In this document: positions 27,492-38,269 of the stretch, piece by piece
How the letters are laid out: every line of letters starts with the position of its first letter
How positions within the stretch are numbered: position 1 is the stretch's first letter
Assembly: GCF_021991875.1 (NCBI RefSeq)
Contig: NZ_JAHLKR010000016.1
Location: 124,001 to 188,000 of the forward strand
Length of the DNA: 64,000 nucleotides
Source of the DNA: Mycetohabitans sp. B8
GTDB lineage: Bacteria; Pseudomonadota; Gammaproteobacteria; Burkholderiales; Burkholderiaceae
Direction: 5' to 3'
The notes under the pieces: generated by a model
What the model was told of the DNA's origin: nothing
Database searches by the model: none
The model's input: only the letters and a program-made list of their open reading frames with translations
Program-made: the position numbers and the translations under genes

Positions 27492-28829
27492 ATGTCGATC
27501 CCGAACGATACCGCACCGGTGGCGTGTGCTAGTCAAACGGCCTGTGCTGCCACGGCCACGGGCGCTACCCACCCGACACTGCTGGCCACGCAGGACGCGC
27601 TTGCGCAGTTGCTAGTCGCGGCGTTTCCATTATGTGCGCAGCCCGACGCGCTCGAGACAGTGCCGACGCAGCACGCGCTGAACCGCGTGTTGGCCGCCGA
27701 CATTCGCTCGGCGCTCGATGTGCCGCCGGCCGACATCAGTGCGATGGACGGCTACGCGGTGCGGGCCGCCGACGTCGTGGCCGGGCGGCCGATGCGCGTG
27801 TCACAGCGCGTGCCAGCTGGTCATGCGCCCGGTGGCGCACTCCAGGCCGACACCGCGGCGCGCGTTTTCACCGGGGCACGACTGCCCGCGGGCGCCGACA
27901 CGGTCGTGATGCAGGAGCAGGCGCATGCGCATGGCGAGACGGTCACGTTCGATGCGCCGCCGCCCATGGGCGACTGGATCAACCGGCGTGGTTCGGATAT
28001 CCGCAAGGATGCAGTGATTTTGCCCGCGGGCACGCGGCTAACGCCGCAGGCGTTGGGCTTGGCCGCGTCGGTCGGCTGTGCGACGCTGCCGGTCGCGCGA
28101 CGGCCGAGAGTCGCGATAGGCTTCACTGGCGACGAGTTGACGATGCCGGGCGAGCCGTTGCGTAAAGGCGCGATCTACAATTCGAGCCGGTTCACGCTCG
28201 GCGGGCTGCTGGCCGCACTCGGCTGCGACGTGACGGACCTCGGTATCGTGCCGGACCGGCTCGATGCGACGCGCGACGCGCTGCGCGAGGCGGCGCTCGC
28301 GCATGACCTGATCCTTACTTCCGGCGGTGTATCGGTCGGCGAGGAGGATCACGTGCGGGCCGCGGTGCAGGCGGAAGGTTCGTTGCATCTGTGGCAAATT
28401 GCGATGAAGCCGGGCAAGCCGCTTGCATTCGGTACAGTGCGCCGACCGGTGGCCGCTAGGCCGTCGTGCGCCGGCGCGACGCGCGACGCGGTGTTTTTCA
28501 TCGGCTTGCCCGGCAATCCGGTGTCCAGCTTCGTGACGTTCTTGTTGTTCGTGCGCCCGTTTATCCTGCGCCTAGCTGGCGTCGGATGCGTCGAGCCTCG
28601 TGCGCTGCGCATGCGCGCCGATTTTACGCAAAAGAAGGCAGATCGCCGCAATGAATTCCTGCGCGCGCGGATCAACGAGGCTGGAGGTCTGGACCTGTTT
28701 CTGAACCAGAGCTCGGCGGTGCTGACATCGACAGTGTGGGGGGACGGATTGATCGACAATCCGCCCGGGCATGCGATCCAGGCAGGCGAGACGGTGCGTT
28801 TCCTGCCATTCTCGACGTTGCTGGCGTAA
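27492..28829 (+). CDS. moeA: Molybdopterin molybdenumtransferase MoeA
   Basis: The enzyme inserts molybdate into adenylylated molybdopterin. The 445-residue product has the MoeA N-terminal region (ADIRSALDVPPADISAMDGYAVRA) and the MPT-binding core (TSGGVSVGEEDHV with FIGLPGNPVSSFV). The first 30 residues are an Ala/Thr-rich extension. It starts 79 bases after thrC and leads the moeA-moaD-moaE group. Confidence 0.94.
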   Translation: MSIPNDTAPVACASQTACAATATGATHPTLLATQDALAQLLVAAFPLCAQPDALETVPTQHALNRVLAADIRSALDVPPADISAMDGYAVRAADVVAGRPMRVSQRVPAGHAPGGALQADTAARVFTGARLPAGADTVVMQEQAHAHGETVTFDAPPPMGDWINRRGSDIRKDAVILPAGTRLTPQALGLAASVGCATLPVARRPRVAIGFTGDELTMPGEPLRKGAIYNSSRFTLGGLLAALGCDVTDLGIVPDRLDATRDALREAALAHDLILTSGGVSVGEEDHVRAAVQAEGSLHLWQIAMKPGKPLAFGTVRRPVAARPSCAGATRDAVFFIGLPGNPVSSFVTFLLFVRPFILRLAGVGCVEPRALRMRADFTQKKADRRNEFLRARINEAGGLDLFLNQSSAVLTSTVWGDGLIDNPPGHAIQAGETVRFLPFSTLLA

Positions 28830-28887
28830 TGGCGTGGCAGCGCGACGCTGAGGCGCCGCGCGGGGGAAACAGCTTTTTCAACGGTCA

Positions 28888-29151
28888 ATGGCAATGAAGA
28901 TCGAACTGAGGTTTTTTGCAAGTGTGCGCGAGGCGGTCGGCACGAACGCGGAAACGGTTGACGTACCGGACAGCGTCAACACGGTCGGCGACGTGCGCGC
29001 TTGGCTGTGCTCGCGCGGCGGCGCGTGGGCAGGCGCACTGGCGGACACGCGCTCGCTGCGCATGGCCTGCGACCACGTGATGACCGGCCCGTCGACGCGA
29101 CTGACCGACGGTTGCGAGGTAGCATTTTTTCCACCCGTCACCGGCGGGTGA
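28888..29151 (+). CDS. moaD: Molybdopterin synthase small subunit MoaD
   Basis: This 87-residue ubiquitin-like sulfur carrier ends in the required GG (PPVTGG), which is thiocarboxylated to donate sulfur to precursor Z. The N-terminus KIELRFFASVREAVG is typical. The start may be ATG 28888 or ATG 28894. Confidence 0.93.
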   Translation: MAMKIELRFFASVREAVGTNAETVDVPDSVNTVGDVRAWLCSRGGAWAGALADTRSLRMACDHVMTGPSTRLTDGCEVAFFPPVTGG

Positions 29152-29188
29152 CGCGGCATCGGCCGGGCGGGGTACGGCGGAGGATGGG

Positions 29189-29680
29189 ATGACAGTCAGC
29201 GTGCAGGCGCACGATTTTGACGTGACGACAGAGCTCGCTCGGCTGCGTGCGCGCAATCCACGTATCGGCGCGGTGGTCAGCTTCGTGGGTACCGTGCGCG
29301 AGTTGAGCGACAGCGAGTCCATTAGCGCGTTGGAACTCGAGCATTATCCGGGCATGACCGAACGGGCGCTGGAGGCCATTGTTGCCGAAGCCGAGCGCCG
29401 CTGGGCGGGTATCGACGTGTGCGTGGTGCATCGGTACGGGTGGCTCGACGCGGGCGAGCAGATCGTGCTGGTCGCGGTCGCGGCTGCGCATCGAGGCGAC
29501 GCGTTTGCCGCCTGCGAGTTCGTGATGGACTACCTGAAGTCCAACGCGCCTTTTTGGAAAAAGGAGCGCACCGGGCAAGGCGAGCGCTGGGTCGATGCGC
29601 GCGCCGCCGACGACGCGGCGCTCGCGCGCTGGGGCATTGTGTCGCACAACGCGGCGAACGATCCGCTTGCCGACGATTAG
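29189..29680 (+). CDS. moaE: Molybdopterin synthase large subunit MoaE
   Basis: This catalytic subunit uses the MoaD thiocarboxylate to form the dithiolene of molybdopterin. The 163-residue product has GAVVSFVGTVRELSD at the start, the conserved RYGWLDAGEQIVLVAV, and the substrate lysines in DYLKSNAPFWKKE. It ends tail-to-tail with the hemoglobin gene, overlapping by 4 bases. Confidence 0.95.
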   Translation: MTVSVQAHDFDVTTELARLRARNPRIGAVVSFVGTVRELSDSESISALELEHYPGMTERALEAIVAEAERRWAGIDVCVVHRYGWLDAGEQIVLVAVAAAHRGDAFAACEFVMDYLKSNAPFWKKERTGQGERWVDARAADDAALARWGIVSHNAANDPLADD

Positions 29681-30150
29681 TGAGCGGCGCCACGCTCGCC
29701 GCGGCGCGGCGCGATTCGCTCGAGCAACGCCTTCTGCTCCGGCGGTACCTGATATTGCCAGCCGAAGCGGCTCAGCTGCAGGCTTTCTGCGATGCGCAGC
29801 GCCGGCGCCATCAGCTTGAGCGCCGCAGCGGGCTCGAACAGGTGCTCGACCGTGTCTAGGAACAGGTACAGCCAGCGGTTGAAGTGCTCGGGCTCGATTC
29901 CCTTCAGTGGAAGGTGGGCCAGTTGCACGTTGCCCTTGTAGCGTTTGACGCCCAGCGCGATGCTGGCCCAAAAGTCGCACATTTTCGCCAGATGCGGGTT
30001 CCATGCGTCGCCGATCGCCTGCGCGAAGAGGGGTCCCAGCGTGTCGTCCGCCCGCACGCGTGCATAGAAGCGGTGGACTAGCGAATGGATGCCTGCTTCG
30101 TCTAGGATAGCCAGTCGGCTCGACGCGGCGTCGGATTCGGGATGGATCAT
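29677..30150 (-). CDS. Group III truncated hemoglobin
   Basis: This is a 157-residue heme protein. The segment NPHLAKMCDFWASIALG carries the proximal histidine and the group III FW pair, preceded by IHSLVHRFYARVRAD. Group III truncated hemoglobins bind NO and O2; nitric oxide handling fits here because the divergent neighbour is NsrR. The C-terminal half matches the SRFGWQYQ region of the family. Confident on family; physiological role inferred. Confidence 0.88.
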   Translation of the reverse strand: MIHPESDAASSRLAILDEAGIHSLVHRFYARVRADDTLGPLFAQAIGDAWNPHLAKMCDFWASIALGVKRYKGNVQLAHLPLKGIEPEHFNRWLYLFLDTVEHLFEPAAALKLMAPALRIAESLQLSRFGWQYQVPPEQKALLERIAPRRGERGAAH

Positions 30151-30334
30151 GATGTCGTGTCGTCAGCAGAGGAATTGGATTGCATCGCGGCAGATCGACG
30201 GCGCAGCGCGGCATGGCCTAGCGCGCAAATCCGTGTCTGTGGCAGTAAGATACCCGAGGTGGCCCCGAGCGCGGCGGCATGTTGCCGCGCCAGCCCTTAT
30301 TCTGCACCTGAAGCCGTAAGCTGGGATACCCGTT

Positions 30335-30790
30335 ATGCGATTGACCGATTTCACCGACTATGCGTTACGCGTGATCCTGTACCTGGCGGTGTACGACGAC
30401 GGATTGTCCACGATTCAGCAGATATCCGATGCGTACCGGGTGTCGAAGAACCATTTGATGAAGGTCGTGCAACTGCTCGGCGAGCGGGGCTGGGTCGACA
30501 CGGTGCGCGGGCGCAACGGCGGCTTGCGGCTGGCGCCGCACGCCCGGACGCTAACGGTCGGCCAGATCGTGCGTGCCACTGAGAATGATTTTGCGCTGGT
30601 CGCCTGTCTGGGGACCGATGACTGCCATGCGTGCGTCATTGAACCGCACTGCCAACTCAAGGTCGTGATGGTTGCGGCGCGCCAGGCGTTCCTAGCCGAG
30701 CTTGACAAGCACACGGTGGCTGAGTTGAGTGAGCCGAGCGCGCCGCTCGTGCACGCGCTAGGCCTAATCACGCTTACCCCGGGCGCTTGA
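30335..30790 (+). CDS. nsrR: Nitric-oxide-sensing repressor NsrR (Rrf2 family)
   Basis: This is a 151-residue Fe-S transcription factor. It begins [18 protein letters not shown], the Rrf2 winged-helix start, with recognition helix residues in [13 protein letters not shown]. Cysteines at 91, 97, 100 and 106 provide the cluster ligands. NO destroys the cluster and relieves repression. It is divergent from the truncated hemoglobin, a likely target, with 184 bases between. I could not see a convincing full NsrR dyad in that interval. Confidence 0.9.
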   Translation: MRLTDFTDYALRVILYLAVYDDGLSTIQQISDAYRVSKNHLMKVVQLLGERGWVDTVRGRNGGLRLAPHARTLTVGQIVRATENDFALVACLGTDDCHACVIEPHCQLKVVMVAARQAFLAELDKHTVAELSEPSAPLVHALGLITLTPGA

Positions 30791-30814
30791 AAAGCCTCAT
30801 TCGGACCTCAAGAT
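30786..30814 (+). promoter_or_regulatory. Possible heat-shock (sigma-32) promoter of clpB
   Basis: CTTGAAA at 30786-30792 exactly matches the sigma-32 -35 core. After 13 bases comes CCTCAAGAT (30806-30814), a partial match to CCCCATNT. It overlaps the nsrR stop codon and lies about 30 bases before clpB. Confidence 0.5.
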
Positions 30815-30842
30815 ACGGGGCAGACAAGCATTGGAGGTCTCG

Positions 30843-33437
<2,595 letters not shown>

Positions 33438-33447
33438 CAGGGCGCTG

Positions 33448-33800
33448 ATGCGTGGGGACGTAGCGGGGCGCTGGCGCTGTTGCTCGGCGCCTGCGCCAGT
33501 CCTGGCAGGTTTCAGGCCGGCCAACCCGAGTCCGTGTTGATCGCGCGGCTCGGGCAGCCGCGTGAGCGCTATGCGCTGGAAAATGACGCTCACGGGCTGC
33601 TGTGGCTGGCTCAGCCAATGGACGAATTCACGGCTGCGGCCGATGTCGATGTGCGGGGCCTGTCGAGTTTCACGCCGCCGCCGGCACGCTGCTCGCGCGC
33701 TATTTCCTCATATGTGACGCGGACGCTACCCATAACGCGTCATGTTCTCGATTCCGACCATTCGGCTACCTCGCGCTTGACGTGATCGTCAACGGCTACC
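33448..33800 (+). pseudogene. Remnant of a small outer-membrane lipoprotein (OmlA/SmpA-like)
   Basis: One frame from about 33470 reads ALALLLGACASP, a lipobox, followed by SVLIARLGQPRERYALENDAHGL, resembling the 'E-x-V-x-x-x-LG-x-P' region of small OM lipoproteins. The upstream ATG (33448) is in another frame, and the match decays after about residue 65. No intact gene can be built. It fills the gap between clpB and the SOS operon. Confidence 0.45.
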
Positions 33801-33856
33801 GGACACTGCTGTGATGGCGGGTGACCCGATGCGGCCGACGCTGGTATCATCTTGTA

Positions 33857-33872
33857 CTGTATATTTATACAG
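33857..33872 (+). promoter_or_regulatory. LexA (SOS) operator upstream of the nuclease-helicase operon
   Basis: CTGTATATTTATACAG matches the LexA consensus CTGT-N8-ACAG perfectly, with an AT-only centre alternating as in strong SOS boxes. It ends 6 bases before the ATG at 33879, so it overlaps the ribosome-binding and likely promoter region and should repress this operon until DNA damage. Confidence 0.8.
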
Positions 33873-33878
33873 GATTGG

Positions 33879-35714
33879 ATGATGGCCGCGATTCCCGCCG
33901 GCGGCGTGGACCCGTTCTACTATGTCGCAAACTTCCGTCACGCTATCGCGTGGTTGAGCGATCGATGCGATGACCTGCTTGACGGGCAAGAACGGGCTTT
34001 CATCGACGCGTTCGAGTCGTTGCCCCATGCGTCGCGCGCGCTGCTGGTCCGGATGCTGATGCGCAAAGGACCGTTGTTTCGCATGGACAAACTGCGGTAT
34101 GCCGAGATCGGCGAGCCGCTTGCCGCTTGCGGGTCATTGATTGCGCGAGGTTGGGTCGAACTCGATCCGCCGATGTCGGTTGACGAACTATTCACGGTGG
34201 CGACCAAGGCTGAACTCGAGCACCGCTTCATGGACACAAAGGTGGCGCGTGGCACGAAGGCGGCGCTGCTTGACGCGCTGCGTGCCGCGTATCCCAGTGT
34301 ACAACATGCGTATTCGGCCTGGTGCCCAAATGGGCCAGCGAGGGTCGTCCGCTTCCTGCTGGGACCCCTGTGTGATCGGTTTCGATTGATGTTCTTCGGG
34401 AACTTGCGGCAGGATTGGTCGGAATTCGTGCTGGCCGACCTGGGTATTTTCCGCTACGAAACCGTGCGCTTGGACGGATCGTCCCGCGCATTCCAACGGC
34501 GCGAAGATGTCGATGCTTATTTCTCGTTGCATGCTTGTCGCCAGGCGCTGGACGCGGTGCCCAACGACGCGACGCTGGACGCACTGCTGGCGCAGGCGTG
34601 CGCATGTCCGACTGATAATCCTTGGCTCGGCATGCGTCGCGCCAAGGTGTTGTTCCAGATCGGCCAGCACTGCGAACGGCGGCGCGATTGGCCGCGCGCG
34701 CTGCATGCGTACGAGGCGAGTACCTATCCGGATGCCCGCTATCGGCGAGTGCGTGTGCTTGAGACACTCGGTCGTCGCGGTGACGCATTGGCGCTTGCTG
34801 CGCAAGTCGTACGGACGCCGATCAGCGAGGGCGAGGCACAGCGCGCCGCGCGTACACTTGCGCGGCTACAGCGCGTGCCGCGTGCCGCACGGCAGCAGTC
34901 GCCGTGGACGGTGCAATCGGCATGGGGCGAACGGCTATCCGGCTGGGACTGCGCACCTTCACCGCAATCTGATTTATCGGCACCGGCACCAGCACCAGCA
35001 ATGCCGATCTCACGTAGCGACTGGCTCTTGCCCATGCCTACCGCGCCGATGCGGGTCGAGCACGTATTGCGCGCTCACCTGCATCGTCCAGAGGCGCCGG
35101 TATTCTATGTCGAAAACGCATTAATCAACACCTTGTTTGGTCTGTTGTGTTGGCAGGTGATATTCGCGCCGATACCCGGCGCGTTTTTTCATCCATTCCA
35201 GCGCGGGCCAGCGGACCTGGCCACGCCAACGTTCGTCGCGCGTCGTCAGGCGCTGTTTGATGCCTGCCTGCAACAACTCGACGATGGTCGCTATCGACGC
35301 ACGATCGAGGATAATTTTGCCGCGAAGGCCGGGATTCAGTCGCCGTTCGTAGCCTGGGGCGTGTTCGATCCTACGTTGTTGACGCTCGCGCTGGACTGCA
35401 TGCCGGCCGCTCACCTGAAGCTGTGGTTCGAGCGGTTGCTGTGGGACATCTCGCGAAACCGCTCCGGATTGCCGGATCTGGTCCAATTCATGCCGGCCGT
35501 GCGTTCGTATGAATTGATTGAGGTGAAAGGGCCGGGTGACCGGTTGCAGGACAACCAGGTGCGCTGGCTAGCTTACGCACACGAAAAGGGGCTGCCGGTC
35601 AGCGTCGCGCACGTGCGATGGCTCGCCGATGGGGACAGCAGGCTGGCGCCGCCCGCCGCTGTCGGCAATGCGATCCCGGACGGCGTCAGCGCGCCGGCGC
35701 AATGGACGGTGTGA
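33879..35714 (+). CDS. FAN1-like VRR-NUC domain nuclease
   Basis: The 611-residue protein carries a C-terminal VRR-NUC (PD-(D/E)XK) domain at about residues 480-590, with the catalytic GLPDLVQF and YELIEVKGPGDRLQDNQ. The N-terminal part (FYYVANFRHAIAWL and ALLVRMLMRKGPLFRMDKL) and the central helical, TPR-like part are arranged as in bacterial FAN1 homologs. FAN1 enzymes are structure-specific nucleases for crosslink repair. The start is ATG 33879 (or 33882), immediately after the LexA box. Its stop overlaps the helicase start by one base. Function is inferred from domain and context. Confidence 0.87.
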   Translation: MMAAIPAGGVDPFYYVANFRHAIAWLSDRCDDLLDGQERAFIDAFESLPHASRALLVRMLMRKGPLFRMDKLRYAEIGEPLAACGSLIARGWVELDPPMSVDELFTVATKAELEHRFMDTKVARGTKAALLDALRAAYPSVQHAYSAWCPNGPARVVRFLLGPLCDRFRLMFFGNLRQDWSEFVLADLGIFRYETVRLDGSSRAFQRREDVDAYFSLHACRQALDAVPNDATLDALLAQACACPTDNPWLGMRRAKVLFQIGQHCERRRDWPRALHAYEASTYPDARYRRVRVLETLGRRGDALALAAQVVRTPISEGEAQRAARTLARLQRVPRAARQQSPWTVQSAWGERLSGWDCAPSPQSDLSAPAPAPAMPISRSDWLLPMPTAPMRVEHVLRAHLHRPEAPVFYVENALINTLFGLLCWQVIFAPIPGAFFHPFQRGPADLATPTFVARRQALFDACLQQLDDGRYRRTIEDNFAAKAGIQSPFVAWGVFDPTLLTLALDCMPAAHLKLWFERLLWDISRNRSGLPDLVQFMPAVRSYELIEVKGPGDRLQDNQVRWLAYAHEKGLPVSVAHVRWLADGDSRLAPPAAVGNAIPDGVSAPAQWTV

Positions 35715-38107
35715 TGCGCTACATGATTGCTGTGCGCGCATTGTGCGAGTTCACGGCGAAGCAAGGCGACTTGGATCTGCGGTTTACGCCGTCTCCCAGC
35801 GCCGAGGAGGGCAGGATCGGCCATCGCGTCGTTGCGAGCCGCCGCCACGCGGACTACCAAACAGAAATCAGCGTCACGGGCGAGTTTCAAGAGCTGACGG
35901 TGCGCGGTCGCGCGGACGGCTATGATCCGCGACGGGGCCGGCTCGAGGAGATCAAGACGTATCGCGGCGAACTGGACGCGATGCCGGGCAATCACCGCGC
36001 GCTGCATTGGGCGCAGTTGCGGGTGTACGGCTGGCTGTTTTGTCAGCAGGCGCAACTGCCGTCGATCGAACTCGCGCTCGTGTATTATGACATCGCGACT
36101 GGGCGCGAAACCGTGCTGACCGAGACGGCGAGTGCCGCTGAGTTGAAAGCGGCGTTCGAACAGCAATGTGTGCGCTTTATCGAGTGGGCGGCGCAGGAAC
36201 GGGCGCACCGCGTCGCGCGCGATGCGATGCTGCACGGTCTGCAGTTGCCTTTTCCAGCGTTTCGTGTTGGCCAGCGCGAGCTTGCCGAGGCGGTCTACCG
36301 CGCGGCGCTCGGCGCTCGTGTGTTGCTTGCGCAAGCACCAACAGGCATCGGCAAGACGCTCGGTACGCTGTTTCCGTTGCTCAAGGCCTGTCCGCGCGCC
36401 TCAATCGACAAAGTGTTTTTTTTAAGCGCGAAGAGTCCTGGACGGCAACTGGCATTGGATTCGCTGCAGTCCTTGACGCGTGGCGCAGTGAGCCCGCGAC
36501 AATCAACGGAATCAGCAGAATCAGCAACGAAATCCGCGCGGGCCGGATCCGGGATGGTCGGGTGCACAGGCATCGGCGCGCGCGCGCCGGGGTCTCCTCC
36601 TGCGCTGCCGTTGCGTGTGGTTGAGCTGGTCGCGCGCGACAAGGCGTGCGAGTATCCGGGTAATGCGTGCACCGGGCAGGCATGCACGCTCGCGCAAGGT
36701 TTCTACGATCGGTTGCCGGCTGCACGCGAGGCGGCGTTAGCAAAGTACTGGCTCGATCGCGGCGCGCTGCGCGAGGTGGGCTTGACTCATCGCGTGTGCC
36801 CATACTACCTGGGCCAGGAATTGGTGCGCTGGGCTGATGTGATCGTCGGCGATTACAACTACTATTTTGACACCAGTGCCCCCCTGTTTGCGTTGACTGT
36901 GCAAAACCAGTGGCGGGTCGCCGTACTGGTGGACGAGGCGCACAATCTACCCGAACGGGCGCGGGCGATGTACTCGGCCACGCTTGAGCAGGGAGAACTG
37001 GCCCATCTTGCTCGTGGCGCGCGCGGCATGCTGCGCACCGCACTGCGTCACTTGCAACGGTGCTGGAACACGCTGAATCGCGCGCAAACCGAACCGTACC
37101 ACGCTTTTGACGTGCTGCCCGATGCATGGCTACGCGCGCTGCAGCGCGCCGTTGGTGCGATCGGCGAGCATCTGGCCGAGCCGCAGCTTGTGCCGAACGT
37201 GCGCCTGGAGCGCTTCTATCTCGATGCGATTCACTTCCTGCGCATCGCCGAGCGTTTCGACGAGCACTGGATGTTCGATGTCACACTGGCCACGCTGGAG
37301 GGGGCCGCGGCGCGCGCCACGTCGCGCTCGACGTTGTGCATCCGCAATGTCGTGCCGGCGGCGGCATTGCGCGCGCGCGTGGCGGCAGCTCATTCGATGA
37401 CGCTTTTTTCCGCGACACTGTGGCCCGCGCGCTTCTACCGCGACTTGCTCGGACTACCGGACGGTACCGTCAATGTCGACGTCGACAGTCCGTTCAGCGC
37501 GGAACAACTCGCCGTGTACGCGACGCCGTCGATTTCGACACGCTATCGGGACCGCCAGGCGTCGCTTGGCGCGCTGGTTGAGCGGATTGCCTCGCAGTAT
37601 GCGGCGCTGCCCGGAAACTATCTGTGCTTCTTCAGTAGCTTTGAATATCTGGAACAGGCGGCTGCGCTGTTCAGCGCTACGCATCCATCGATTCCGGTGT
37701 GGCGGCAAGCCCGGGCGATGGACGAGCCAGCACAGCGTGCCTTCATCGCCCGCTTTGAGCCGCACGGCCGCGGCATCGGATTCGCCGTGCTCGGCGGTGC
37801 ATTTGCTGAGGGTATTGATCTGCCCGGCACGCGGCTGGTCGGCACGTTTATCGCCACGCTTGGAATGCCGCAGATCAATGCGGTAAACGAACAGTTGCGC
37901 GAGCGGATGCAGCGGCTGTTCAGTGCCGGATTCGACTATACGTACTTGTTCCCGGGGGTGCAGAAAGTGGTGCAGGCCGCAGGCCGCGTGATCCGCAGCG
38001 AAACGGATCGTGGTGTCGTGCACCTGCTGGATGACCGCTTCATGCGTCGCGACGTGCGCGCGTTGTTGCCACGTTGGTGGAAGGTCGAGCCGGAGAGCCG
38101 CCGTTAG
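35714..38107 (+). CDS. XPD/DinG-like Fe-S helicase with N-terminal PD-(D/E)XK nuclease domain
   Basis: This is a protein of about 797 residues. Residues about 1-150 form a PD-(D/E)XK module (GRADGYDPRRGRLEEIKTY, then QLRVYGW). The superfamily 2 helicase core follows with Walker A APTGIGKT and DEAH box LVDEAHNL. Between them, cysteines in KACEYPGNACTGQACTL and HRVCPYYLG form the expected 4Fe-4S site, as in XPD and DinG. A low-complexity Ser/Ala/Thr insert lies near 36500-36590. Start chosen at ATG 35714, which overlaps the nuclease stop as TGATG; ATG 35702 is possible. SOS co-regulation with the FAN1-like gene is expected. Confidence 0.87.
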   Translation: MRYMIAVRALCEFTAKQGDLDLRFTPSPSAEEGRIGHRVVASRRHADYQTEISVTGEFQELTVRGRADGYDPRRGRLEEIKTYRGELDAMPGNHRALHWAQLRVYGWLFCQQAQLPSIELALVYYDIATGRETVLTETASAAELKAAFEQQCVRFIEWAAQERAHRVARDAMLHGLQLPFPAFRVGQRELAEAVYRAALGARVLLAQAPTGIGKTLGTLFPLLKACPRASIDKVFFLSAKSPGRQLALDSLQSLTRGAVSPRQSTESAESATKSARAGSGMVGCTGIGARAPGSPPALPLRVVELVARDKACEYPGNACTGQACTLAQGFYDRLPAAREAALAKYWLDRGALREVGLTHRVCPYYLGQELVRWADVIVGDYNYYFDTSAPLFALTVQNQWRVAVLVDEAHNLPERARAMYSATLEQGELAHLARGARGMLRTALRHLQRCWNTLNRAQTEPYHAFDVLPDAWLRALQRAVGAIGEHLAEPQLVPNVRLERFYLDAIHFLRIAERFDEHWMFDVTLATLEGAAARATSRSTLCIRNVVPAAALRARVAAAHSMTLFSATLWPARFYRDLLGLPDGTVNVDVDSPFSAEQLAVYATPSISTRYRDRQASLGALVERIASQYAALPGNYLCFFSSFEYLEQAAALFSATHPSIPVWRQARAMDEPAQRAFIARFEPHGRGIGFAVLGGAFAEGIDLPGTRLVGTFIATLGMPQINAVNEQLRERMQRLFSAGFDYTYLFPGVQKVVQAAGRVIRSETDRGVVHLLDDRFMRRDVRALLPRWWKVEPESRR

Positions 38108-38269
38108 GCGGCGGGCAGCGGCCCAACTACCCGCCGGGCAGCGCAGTCGACCACTCGCGACACAGCGGGTCAACTACTGGCGGGGAAAGGGGCCGACGTA
38201 CCGGCCGGACACCGGCCCGACCACCCGTCCGGAGCACCTGCCCGAAACACCCGGCCGCCGCCCGTTGCA

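Noticed and set aside
30151-30334. NsrR operator dyad between nsrR and the hemoglobin gene
   Set aside because: Only a lone AAGATAC-like half-site was visible; too weak to annotate.
38108-38269. Repetitive-looking GC-rich stretch after the helicase
   Set aside because: Short similar pieces (GGCCCAACTACC, GGGTCAACTACT) recur, but not with a regular unit or spacing; no CRISPR or defined repeat.
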